A program made the translations under genes and the position numbers. From contig JAHRBS010000010.1 in NCBI GenBank assembly GCA_024305745.1, positions 2,859,501 to 2,923,500 of the forward strand: a stretch of DNA of 64,000 nucleotides. Direction: 5' to 3'. The notes below the pieces were generated by a model, which saw nothing but the letters and a program-made list of their open reading frames with translations, did no database searches and was not told the DNA's origin. Origin of the DNA: Polyporus tsugae (taxonomy: Eukaryota; Basidiomycota; Agaricomycetes; Polyporales; Polyporaceae). Positions 10,532 through 20,664 of the stretch are shown in pieces. The first letter of the stretch is position 1. Every line of letters begins with the position of its first letter.

Positions 10532-12115
10532 ATGGAGAGCAGGCTCACCCAGTTGGCTCCTCTCAACCAGAAAGACAAGGCTGCTGGCTACCAAGCGCTG
10601 CTTACTGAACTCCTCGCTCGCGAAGACCAGACAGGCTTGGACAGGGACATCCATTTGTTCGTCGAGAATGTCAATCAAGACAGCGTCGGCCTTGTCATCG
10701 GCAGATTGGTCCTTACAGAGCTCGTCAAGGCCCTCTCCGAAGGCAAGATCAAGGACACTGAGCTGAGAAAGACGATAGTGAGGGATGTGCTTGAGCTCAT
10801 CCAACCCCGCATCGTTACATATGAGGAGCAGGTGAGTACGCAATCGCAACCCTAGGACAGGCGCCCATGCATGTAATACTCCCTTCAGGTGAATATCCTG
10901 AGGTTCCAACTGGCGGACATCTACGAAGAGGAGGAACAATGGAGTGAAGCTGCCCGTGTCCTCATGGGCATTTCCCTTGATTCTGGTCAGAGGTATGGCG
11001 CAAAACATATATTGTGGCGTAAGCTGAGACCTGTCGTATGTGGCAGGGCCCTCCCCGATGCGGAGAAGCTGAAAGTATACGTTCGCATCGTTCGCCTTCT
11101 GCTCGAAGACGAGGATTCAGTACAGGCGGAACGCTTCTACAACCGCGCCGCGCTGATCGCGCATACATCGACAGACAAGGAGACCCTCCTGTCTTTCAAG
11201 CTCTGCCAGGCCCGTATCAGCGACTACAGTCGCAAGTTCCTCGAGGCCGCCAGCAGATACCACGAGCTTAGCTGGGTCACCGAGATCGACGAAGAAGAGC
11301 GGAAACACATGCTGTACGTGCCCCGCCAGATACATTTTCCTTCCCGTCGTTTCTAACCTCCGCCTTCTCGCCTCTAGTTCCGCGGCTATGACATGCGCGG
11401 TCCTCGCACCTGCAGGCCCCAACCGTTCTCGAGTACTCGCATCGCTCTGCCGTGACGAACGCACACAGGAGCTACCCTCATTCCGTATCATGGAGAAGAT
11501 GTTCCGCGACCGCATCCTACGTTCCAACGAGATCAAGGAGTTCGAGGGAACGCTGAGGCCGCACCAACTTGCTCGGATCGAGATCTCATCCAACGACCGC
11601 CTCGCATCCAACGTTGCGGCCGACGATGACGATGCGAACGATCCGACGATTAGCACTCGCAAGGGTCCATCCACCGTACTGGATCGCGCCGTGATGGAGC
11701 ACAACCTTCTCGCAAGCTCGAAGGTGTACAACAACATTACCTTCCGCGGGCTCGGCACCCTTCTCGATGTAACACCCGGCGCCGCGGAGACGATGGCCCG
11801 GAAGATGATCGAACAGGGTCGTTTGAAGGGGACGATTGACCAGGTCGAGAAGCTGATCTCTTTCGACGTTGGTGGCGAGGATGATGCCGCACAGGGCAAA
11901 GCGGGCGGTCTTGGTGATGTCGAACAGGTCGAACAGGACACTGGCGCACCCTTTACAAAACGGTGGGACATGCAGATTCGTCTCACAGGTGCCAACGTAA
12001 GTATCCCCATCGCAATGCCTTGGTTGTTGTGCTGAGTAGCGCTCCTTAGGTCGAGACCATCGTGCAACACCTCACCGAGAAGGGGCTGGTATCGTTTGGA
12101 AGTGTACAAGCGTGA
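10532..12115 (+). CDS. CSN4: COP9 signalosome subunit 4
   Basis: PCI-domain subunit of the COP9 signalosome, which removes NEDD8 from cullin-RING ligases. Exons by frame and splice sites: 10532-10831, 10889-10992, 11047-11313, 11378-11996, 12050-12115. Diagnostic stretches follow CSN4 in order: LELIQPRIVTYEEQ, LADIYEEEEQWSEAARVL, SLDSGQR, VQAERFYNRAALIA, CQARISDYSRKFLEAASRY, LAPAGPNRSRVLASL, DERTQELPSFRIMEKMF, LDRAVMEHNLLASSKVYNNI, then the winged-helix part of the PCI domain (MARKMIEQGRLKGTIDQVE). Length is about 450 residues, normal for the family. I chose ATG 10532 (CACAATGGAG context, aligns with family N-termini). An in-frame ATG at 10451 would add 27 residues. The gene converges on the CTD kinase gene with 133 bases between stops. 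Confidence 0.93.
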
Positions 12116-12248
12116 ATATGCATTGCGATGTATCATATGTACTTTGATAGCAGTGACACTACATAGACCTAGTCCCATGCCGAAGAATTCGAAGTGCAGG
12201 AGTTTGAAAAGTGGATACTATCCATCATCGAGCATAAGCCACATCCCT

Positions 12249-15200
12249 CTACTCGAGACCGTCACCCTTGCGCTTCTTGTCGCGCTCTCGCTTGCTCTCC
12301 ATCTCATGCCACTCTCCCTTCAAAGTAGACAATCTATATGAACATGGAAGGTATGAGCGAGCATATCAATCTATCAGTGATGTGGGCACATACCCAACTG
12401 GTGTCGCAGCAGGCGGTTGTTCCTGGTTGAAATATGGCGCTTCAAGAGCCTGCGTCGCGGTAATACGACGCTCGGGATTCCATGACAGCAACTGTTCTGC
12501 AAGGTCGAGACCGGCGGGCGACAACCACCTGGTAAGGCAAGGCATCAGCAAAGAACTGATGAAAAACTGATGAAACAGCCCACTTCTTGAACAGTTCCCT
12601 AAAGCGATTGGGGATGAATTCGTTGGGCTTGAAGATCTCATACCAAGGAAGGCTCGTAACACCAGGCCACGTGTCTGTCGTCGGCGTCCCCATGATCTTA
12701 TAAACGACATAGATCTGCTGCAGCTCATCCGCACCCTGGAACACGGGCTTCTTCGTGAACAGCTCCAACATGATGCACCTAAGGAAGACTTAAGCCCAAC
12801 GCAGCCAATGGAGATACCAAACAACTTACCCAGCACTCCACATATCGACCTCAGGACCATACACCGTCGCCCCAAGTAGCAGCTCCGGAGGTCTGTACCA
12901 TTGAGTGATGACACGGTTCGTATAATCACTCTTCCGACGCTTCTGGTACACCCGCGCGAGACCAAAGTCGGCGAGCTTCAGCTCTCCACGACTGTTGACG
13001 AGGATATTTGAACCCTTGATATCGCGATGTATGACGCCCTTGTGGTGGAGATACGCTAAACCGGCGAGCATCTGCCGGCAGAACGACTTGAGGTGTGCGT
13101 CCGTGAAGACGAACTGCGTTTGTTGCAGTATGCCGCTGAGATCATGGTCCATGTACTCGATGACCATGTAGACCGTGCCTGGACGATGATGATATATGAG
13201 CAACGCATATATGCGCATCAGAGGCAACTCACCATGCGACACCATCATCTCATGCAATCGCACCACGTTCTCATGCCGTAACGACTGCAAGAGCTTGACT
13301 TCTCGCATAGCCGTGACAGGGAAGCCCTCCTTCTCGCCCTCCATCTTGATCTGCTTGAGAGCAACCATTCTCCCGGTAGCGGTGTGGCTGGCCTTGTACA
13401 CCTTACCGAATGTTCCAGTTCCTACGTGACCCAGAACCACATATAGCTTCTCCTTCGGTTCTTCGGGTAGATGTGGTCGTCGCTCCGGTGGTTGTCGAGC
13501 GTGTCCTCGAGGATGCTGCGAACGAGCCCCTCGGGTATCACGACTCGGCGGGCTGTGTCGAGGACTCTCCTCCATGTCGACGGAAGACCGTCGTGACGAA
13601 TGTCGACCTCGAGAGTCTGGTGTATCGCCGTCGATGCGAGATGTTTGCAGTTCCGGAGAGTCTGGGCGAGAAGAAGGAGGCGGAGAATGCTTGGTCGTGT
13701 GGGGTGGACTCTCGTCCTCATCATCGCCGGGGAAGAACCGTTTGAGTGAATTGCTCGCAGGGCCGATCGGTTTAAAGCCTTTCTTGCCAGTGGAGCCCGT
13801 AGCAGAAGTGCTGACCGATTTGCGCATTTCAGGCGAACGATGCGTAGGCGGAGGAGATAATCTGCGTCGTGGAGATGGAGCCTTCGGCGGCAACATCGAC
13901 GCATTAGGGCGCTCAGGAAGGGAAGATGAGGGGAATAGCTATGCCAGGCATGAGCAACTCGGTCACCACAAGCGACAATGCAATACTCACGTCGGAAAGC
14001 TTTCCATTAGCATTCTTGTGGCCCTTCCCTTTCTTCTTCCCATTGCCGAACTTCGGCATGGACACCGCAATGTCCTTGATTGACGTCGCCTGTGGAAGTC
14101 GATGGACAGCCTTGGGTCGGTCGTGAGGACTTCGACTTGGACTACGACTCCTGCTCCGACTGTAGCTGGAGCTAGACGGTTCTCTGCGTCTGCCACGTCC
14201 GCGACTATTGACACTTCGTGGTGAAGACAGAGGGGTCCGAGAATCTCGCCGACCGCGACGGGGGTCCCGACCGCGTTGCTTGTCCTGGTGGTGTGGGCTG
14301 TGGCCGCCGCGTGGTGGGGAGTCATCTCGACGCCGACGCTTGGGAGTGTCGATAGATCGGGAGCGACTGCGATAGGAGCGACGGGAGTAATGGGAATCTG
14401 CAGGAGAGCGAGAACGACCAGGAGACACTGAACGACGACTTCGGCGTTTTCCTGTTGAAGGTGGCGGCCCGCCCTTCTTGGAGGAGCTAGGTTCCCGACG
14501 AGTCCAGCTGTGAGTCATAGCCGGTAAGGATCGAACTATGAGCCGAGAGGAGGGTAGCATACTTGTTCAGTTGACTGTCATCATCACGCCAACTGCGTTT
14601 TTGGTGCTGTTGGTGTTGCTGCTGCTTGTTATTGTTGGCCCCCTTCTTGTTGCCCTTGTTTTTCGACTTGGATTTGCCCATATTCTGGTTTCTCTGATTG
14701 GGCATAGAGCCAGAGCCCCCTTCACGGCGACCAGGTTGCCACGACGCAGATGGCTCCCAAGCACGATCCTCCACATTAGAGGACTCACCGTGGCTAGCCG
14801 AGAAGCCCCTCGAAGGCTCATCCCTCCAACCGTGCGACGGTGTGGATTGCCGCCTAGACTCCCAACCGTTATCCTTCTGCCACTCTCTCGGATTCCCCTC
14901 TCTTCGGTCGTCCCTCAAGTCGTCGTTGTAGCGAGATTGACGGCTGGAACGGTCATCGTTTTGCGACGAGCGACCATAACCGCTTGAACGGTCATCATGA
15001 CGGCGTGCGGGGGTCCATCCCAAAGCCTCCTGCGGAGAAGGGTCTGAATATGCACGGTCGCGGCCACTCGGCCGACCTAGAAGGGGAAGAAAAAGGGCAT
15101 ACATCGTTGTGGACATGCCTTGACCACCCGTCGCCGTCCCGTGCGTCATGCGAGTCTCTCCCCCTCCGTTGGTCATCCCTACGGTCGTACGAGTAGCGAT

Positions 15201-15454
15201 CTGACGAGTCTGCCATCCGCCAGCGGTCGTCGACGTCGAGACGGCCGCGGGAACTTGAATCTTCTCGTCTCATACCGTGGCGGTGGCGCGAGGTTCGTGG
15301 TGAGTATGGTGGACGTTGAGCGTAGTGGTCTTGTTGGGTGTATGAGCCGAGTGAGTGCGAGCGGCTTCGCTGACAGGGACTCGTGATGCAAACCTGCGTT
15401 GGCGTCCTCGTCGAATGTTGAACTGAGTCGTCTTGGCCGCTTCGTCGAGCTCAT
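12249..15454 (-). CDS. CTK1: Ctk1/CDK12-type RNA polymerase II CTD kinase with RS-rich N-terminus
   Basis: Cyclin-dependent Ser/Thr kinase; the family phosphorylates Ser2 of the polymerase II C-terminal domain during elongation. The kinase domain runs from about 13470 to 12400: Gly loop GTGTFGKVY, catalytic Lys in VALKQIK, PVTAMREVKLL helix (PITAIRE-type), HRDIKGSNIL, DFGLARVY, TQWYRPPELLLG and DMWSAGC. The C-terminal ending LKGEWHEMESKRERDKK is typical of the group. Upstream lie about 600 residues rich in Arg/Ser/Asp and Gly/Asn/Gln, including RSRSRSPSRSP, as in metazoan CDK12. Exons read with confidence: 14507-13991, 13911-13233, 13178-12830, 12778-12584, 12528-12394, 12333-12249, plus one ending at 14563. 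The first junctions near 15390 and 15120 are uncertain, so the start at 15454 (MSSTKRPRRL) is likely but not proven. Confidence 0.88.
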
Positions 15455-16333
15455 GCAACTGTGATTCGGGCCACTTGGGTGGGCGAGGTGATGGGAAGAG
15501 ACAAAATGAGCGTCCGTCGAGTCGAACTCGGACGCTCACGTTACGTGTGGTTCGTGACGGGCGCAGAATCAAAGGTCGAGGGTTTCGCCTCCACAAACTG
15601 CTTAAATTTATGCAATTCAAGCACCCTTCAGTCACGCGGACACAATGTGTTTGCGTCTTGGTAGTCCCGTTGGGGGCTGCGAGGCGAAGGAAGCAGGACC
15701 GTCGTGCGAGTCAAGAGAACGTTCAGTGTCAACAGGGCTTGACGAGATGAATGCGCCGCACTTACAATAGAGTCCCGCAGAATGCGTCAAACCTGCTGTA
15801 GCGCACTTCAGCTAGCAATAGTCAGAGCATAAATGCACCGACAGCGGTGGAGCGGAAGAGAGGACCCAAGGCGGCGTCGTGGAATGAGCCAAAGCTTGTA
15901 GCACCGCTCGCGACGTACGGAGGAACTCGATTGCCAGTCGCCTCTATTCCGGCGACCAGATATTTTATGCGCCCAACCACCGGCCCAGAAGTATCTCTGA
16001 ACAGCACTACGCTGCAGAGACCTTCGTACGTGGCAGAGACCTTCGAGAAATGAGATCAGCGTGGTGGTTCGCTGCAAGCTGGCTGATTTCGACCGGCGCC
16101 ATACGCGGTCCGTCGAGTCAAGGGTTGTGACTACTGTAGTTGTGGCGCAAACCTCATGCCCATTGACAGACACTGACTCTCGCACCGATTCCTATGATAT
16201 CCACACGACTTACAAGGGATATAGTACAACACATGAACGAACATTGCGACACAAGCGAATAGTAGTACAAGAGAAATATACGCATACATTCCATATATAC
16301 GAAGTCCAACAACCTCGTAAGACCCAGCTAGCA
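15455..16333. other. Intergenic region upstream of the CTD kinase gene
   Basis: 880 bases between the kinase start and the stop of the WD40 gene, both on the minus strand. A stretch at about 15830-16053 is open on both strands but shows no recognised family and no clear exon structure, so I do not call it a gene. Confidence 0.4.
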
Positions 16334-18497
16334 TCACTGATGAGTACATTCTGCACCACCATCGGTACCCTCCTCCCCAGCCATTCGTTGCGCCAGTCGA
16401 TAGTAGAGGAAGAGCTGTGATAGCTCGCTCCGTCGTGGCCGTGCAGCTTCAGCATTGCGCCTGGTAATGGAGTCGGACTTTTCTAATCGCGAAAAGCGGC
16501 TCGGACCAGGCCTCGGCGTAAAGAGCTTGAGAGAACATGGGGTCAATGCAAGGTCGAATGGAATGCAGAGATCCGTTACGCACTTTGACCGTGTAGTCGA
16601 TTCCGCTTACAGCGACCAAAGGAAGGTACGGATGCCCTTCGATGACGTTGACGACGGAGCTATCGCCTTCTAGAATGTCATGCAACTTGCCAGTGTCTTT
16701 CTCCCACATGAACCAGTTACCGTCATCCGAGCCAGACACGACATATTCATCTCTTGGACCAAGGAAGTTCACTGAGAAAGGAGCAATCAGAACAGCACAA
16801 GCCATCCCGGAAACAAACAGAAGGCGTACCGTCCTTGACAGTCTCTATGTTGCAGATTCCTTTGTAGCGTGCGCGGGGCAAGATAGTTGGGATGTTGGAA
16901 TATCGCTCATCGCCTTGATTTCCGATGGCTTCATCGTCATCGTCCTCAAAACCCTCATCTTCAGCGTCTAGACGTGCTTCGAGGTCTTCTTCATCATCTC
17001 CAAGCAGCGGTGCCTCTTCCTCTATCGACGGAGACGACGACATGGTTTCAGATAGAATACGTTCAATGTCCTCTTCCATCGAAACGTCGTAATCGAAGTG
17101 GTCTTGAGTTGACTCCGGCTTGAAGCTATGAGGCCGTTCCATATTCCGGGCTGGACTATGCTTTTTGTTAGGCGAGACTATTGATGGCTCGCCAGTCGCC
17201 ATACTCGTGGTCCCGGGGTCGTCCTTTGTCGAGTAGAGGTAAATGCCATCGGCACTATACGCTGAAAGGCCACCGCAATCAGCGATGTTCGCTGAGAAGG
17301 TTTAAATGAGACATACAAAGCAAAACTTCGTGGCCGTTGCTGGACGCCATCCGCGAACCGGTGATATGCTCGCGACCATTGCGCTCGTGGCTCCCGCGAT
17401 CATTCCGTCCAAACCTGCGGACGCATGTAGTCACTTCGCTACTGTCCGGAGGCTGACCCCATTCCTCCGCGAACTGGCGTCCAGCATGTCGTCGATCGAA
17501 GAGATAGCCCTACAGAGCACCGATAAATGAGTATCCTAGTACTAGAGGGTTGATGCAAAGTGGAACTTACGTAGGGAGACTCGCCGGCCACGACAAATTG
17601 GTATGGTGTGAGCGGAGAAAGCGCCAAAGTCGAGAGCTCGCAGTTGAGGGCAACCAAGGGTGCAGGACAAGAGTTCCCATTACACGAATGGGGGACACGA
17701 AGGTCGTGTTGACGGACCGTACCATCCTGACAATATATATGCATATCTGTGAAACTCGTGTGGCGACCAAAGAATGGGGGGCGAATGCTCACCTCCGCCA
17801 CCGTAAGAAACATGTCGGGGCTGTCCTCCGTTACTATCCTCTTCGTCCGCCCGCTATGACACCGCAGGGTTCGGATGGCGGCTTGCCGAGTGCTATACTC
17901 GGTCACACCATTACTTTCAGAAAACCCGGCCGCCTTCTCGTGGTCGAACACACGGACTTGGCTATCACCCGATACCGTGGCACTGGGAGACATGAGGGAC
18001 TACCGGACAAACGAAGTGTTTGAAAGGGTAACGTACATGCGAGATGAACGCGGTAACATCTGAGCGTTGAAAACATTGCCCCTGTGCCCCGTATGGATGA
18101 TAGTATCGCATTGGAAGGGGTAGTCCTCTGTATCATCCTTGCCCAAACGCCACAACCGTACTCTACATGATCCCCAAGTCAGCTCCATGAGTCAAATGCC
18201 GAGAAAGATACGTACGTCACATCGTCTCCACTGCTGATCAGAATCTCACCTCCTCTCGCCCATGAGAGGGCATTTACACAGCTCCAGTGAAGCTATGAGA
18301 TGATTTTAACGTCGTGGAAGGATCCTTAGTACGTACCCAGTATGCCCACTCGTATCACTGCCAAGGACGTTGACCCTATCCAGTCTTCCCTTGGAATAAG
18401 AGCCCGATAAGAGGGCCTGCTTCCGTTTACGGGACTGATATTGCACAGGAGACAGTGAAGGAGAGGTGAGCAGGTCGTCTGATGCTGACGAATACAT
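16334..18497 (-). CDS. WD40 protein of the DCAF6/DCAF8/WDTC1 type
   Basis: WD40 beta-propeller resembling the DCAF proteins that present substrates to CUL4-DDB1 ubiquitin ligases (role inferred from family). Starts MYSSASDDLL at 18497. Visible repeats: CRVRLWRLGKDD, IHTGHRGNVFNAQMLP, RVFDHEKAAG, then the family signature TKRIVTEDSPDMFLTVAE and TVRQHDLRVPHSC with CPAPLVAL. An acidic insert (about 16930-17060) separates the propeller halves, followed by GPRDEYVVSGSDDGNWFMWE and HPYLPLVAVSGIDYTVK. The tail spliced from about 16480 (LFTPRPGPSRFSRLEKSDS) ends at 16334 and is Arg/Ser-rich. H-D-L-R resembles the WDxR/DxR DDB1-docking motif. Many short introns. CSN4 in the same window belongs to the cullin-ligase cycle too, but adjacency is not proof of linkage. 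Confidence 0.8.
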
Positions 18498-18823
18498 GTC
18501 GACTCAGGAGATCGTGATGTGGAGTGCGGCAAGGGTTTCGTTCAGCGTTTGGCGTTCAAATGAACAGAGTGCGGACTGAGATTGGTGAGGGTCATAACAT
18601 TGGAAGTATGGATTCTTTCGGGAACGACTGAATGGTTCAACGATCCTGGGCGCCCAGGGCCTGGGTGCAACGTTGCCCATCATGACGTCATCACGCAGCA
18701 TTAACATACAATGGAATGGCTCCGTGGATAACAATATGTTGTACATGCAGGTATCGAGGGAACGAGAACACGAACACATCCATGTAACGTGAAAGTTCAT
18801 CCACATATCCGAGAAACTGAGAC
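18498..18823. promoter_or_regulatory. Upstream region of the WD40 gene with three perfect palindromes
   Basis: Within 47 bases there are three exact palindromes: CCTGGGCGCCCAGG (18645-18658), GCAACGTTGC (18667-18676) and ATGACGTCAT (18682-18691). The last contains the full ATF/CREB bZIP consensus TGACGTCA, 186 bases upstream of the WD40 gene start. The same segment lies just 3' of the proteinase A stop, so it could also be part of that transcript's 3' end. Confidence 0.55.
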
Positions 18824-20349
18824 TTAAGCGGCAAGGGCAAAGCCAACAGCGTCCTTGCCGGCATCGTACACAGTGTAGTACTTCCGCAAGAAGACATCAC
18901 CTATTAAGACGTTGAGCAATGGTCTTCTTCCAAAGGTTTTGGAAGATATGTGACGCACCAATAATCCAGAGCGAACCACCTCCAGGGAGGTTGATGTCAA
19001 GACCGGTGAAGGAGGACATGCAAGTGCCCTGAACCTCCAACACGTAGTCGGTACCCTTAAGCACGTAGGGCTGACCACCGAACGTAAACGTAAGGTCGGG
19101 AAGGCTGGGGACCTTGGAGCAGTCGACGGTGTACTGGCCATTCCAGGACTTCGTAGCGCCGATCTGCGTGTTGAGCATCTCCGCCATGTCGGTGGGGAGG
19201 GCAATGAGGGAAGTACCTGAGCGTCCAACGATGAGTAAGAGGATATCAAAGCAACAACAGCACGACTCACCAGTGTCGATGGCAGCACCGGTGTTCTCAA
19301 GGTCAAGCTCATCACCACCAAGAGAGACCTTCTGGAGCTCAACCTCCCAGTAGGCCTTCCTCGTGACAGGTACGTACTGGATCTTGCCAGTGTATGCGCT
19401 GTCATCGATGCCACCGAAGATAGCCTCACCGCCATCCTCCTCAGACGAACCGAGACGGAAGGAGAAGACGGGTGAGTCAATCATCTTCTTGTTCATCATG
19501 TGGTAAAAGGGAGGGACGATGTGGTTGACGGCAATGGTGTCGTACGCCAAGCCAAGGATACCGTCAAACTTGCCGAAGGCAAAGGCAAGACCAGGCTCCT
19601 TGGTGGCCTCAGCAAAGTCGATGCCGGGAATGGCGAGGTCGCCGATGGTGAAGGTGTCCTGGGAGACGAAACCCTCCATGGAGCCCGATCCATACTGGAT
19701 GGAGAACTCGGTGCCGTTGGACTTGTAGGTTGACGAAGCCGAAGAGTCGTACTTGGTGTGGAGGAAGCACGCGATGGACGTACACTTGGTGCTGGGGATC
19801 CACAGGTTGCTCGACCTGGCAATGATGTCAGCTGCCGACAGAATAGGCGCGCATCGGACGCTCAGAACTCACCCAGTGTCAAGAATGACCTTGAACTAGA
19901 AGCTTACTCGGGTCAGCCCAGGTAACAACCCCAGAGCGTCATCGTTGAACTCACGGTCTGCGGGGGAGTACCAAGGGAGATCTCCGCGAAGTACTGCGCA
20001 TTCATGAAATCTGGGGACGCGCGTTACGATGGGGACTCTGTAGACTCGACCATCCCGACGTACTGCTCAAGGGAACGTTGTGGCCGCCCTCAATGGTGAA
20101 CTCGTCCTGAGTCCAGAAGAGCTCCTCGCCGTCATGGACAGAGGGGCGCGAGAGGCGCACGTCACGGCCGATACCAGAGCCCATGAGGGGAACCTGGTTG
20201 CGCCCGCCGTACTTCTCGGCGAGATACGCGCTCTCCATCGCAGGGTTGCTGGAGGCGGGCGGGAGCTTCTTCAGCTTAAGCTTGTGCACCCCATTGGCGG
20301 CGGCGGCGAAGGGAAGGAGGGCGAGAGGAGCGAGACGGGAGAGCAACAT
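18824..20349 (-). CDS. PEP4: Vacuolar aspartic proteinase A (saccharopepsin type)
   Basis: Pepsin-family protease of the vacuole that activates other vacuolar hydrolases. The start at 20349 gives a signal peptide (MLLSRLAPLALLPFAAAAN) followed by a propeptide with KLKLKKLPP. The mature part begins near the stretch NFMNAQYFAEISLGTPPQT. Both catalytic motifs are present: VILDTG-SSNLWIP (about 19800-19880) and AAIDTG-TSLIALP (about 19195-19280). The flap is YGSGSMEGFVSQD, and the C-terminus is FLRKYYTVYDAGKDAVGFALA. Introns fall inside the Gly codon of both DTG motifs, in phase 2 and phase 1 respectively. Length (about 410 residues) and motifs match Pep4 rather than secreted polyporopepsins. Divergent from the BRD8-like gene with 315 bases between starts. 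Confidence 0.93.
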
Positions 20350-20664
20350 GGTGGTAGAGGACAAGGAGCGGCAGAGTGCACCACCGCAGCCTTATGGGGG
20401 TGGTCACCGAGGTCCCCTGCCGTGACGTAAGTACGCCGCGACCCCTCCGGGCGTCACCGGCATCCCAGGCGTGGATCACCCTCGAGCCTAGGCCTCGTGG
20501 CTTCACTTCCCTCCGCGACCCCGGGCCCCGGCCGGGGGCCTGCGGAGAAGGGGAGCGGGAGACGGCGGCCACATTAACGGCGTCGTCTTTGTCTTCAATC
20601 CACCGCAATGCATCCCTCCTTCCCCTTGCTGGCCTGAGTGGTTGCTTTCAACACACGTGCGACG
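20350..20664. promoter_or_regulatory. Shared divergent promoter region, PEP4 / BRD8-like
   Basis: The start codons of the two divergent genes are 315 bases apart, so this interval must hold both promoters. It contains a GC-rich imperfect palindrome around 20524-20540 (GGCCCCGGCCGGGGGCC). No TATA box seen. Confidence 0.5.

Noticed and set aside
20002..20364. Earlier start for proteinase A at 20364
   Set aside because: The codon there is TTG. The first ATG in frame is at 20349 and gives a normal signal peptide.
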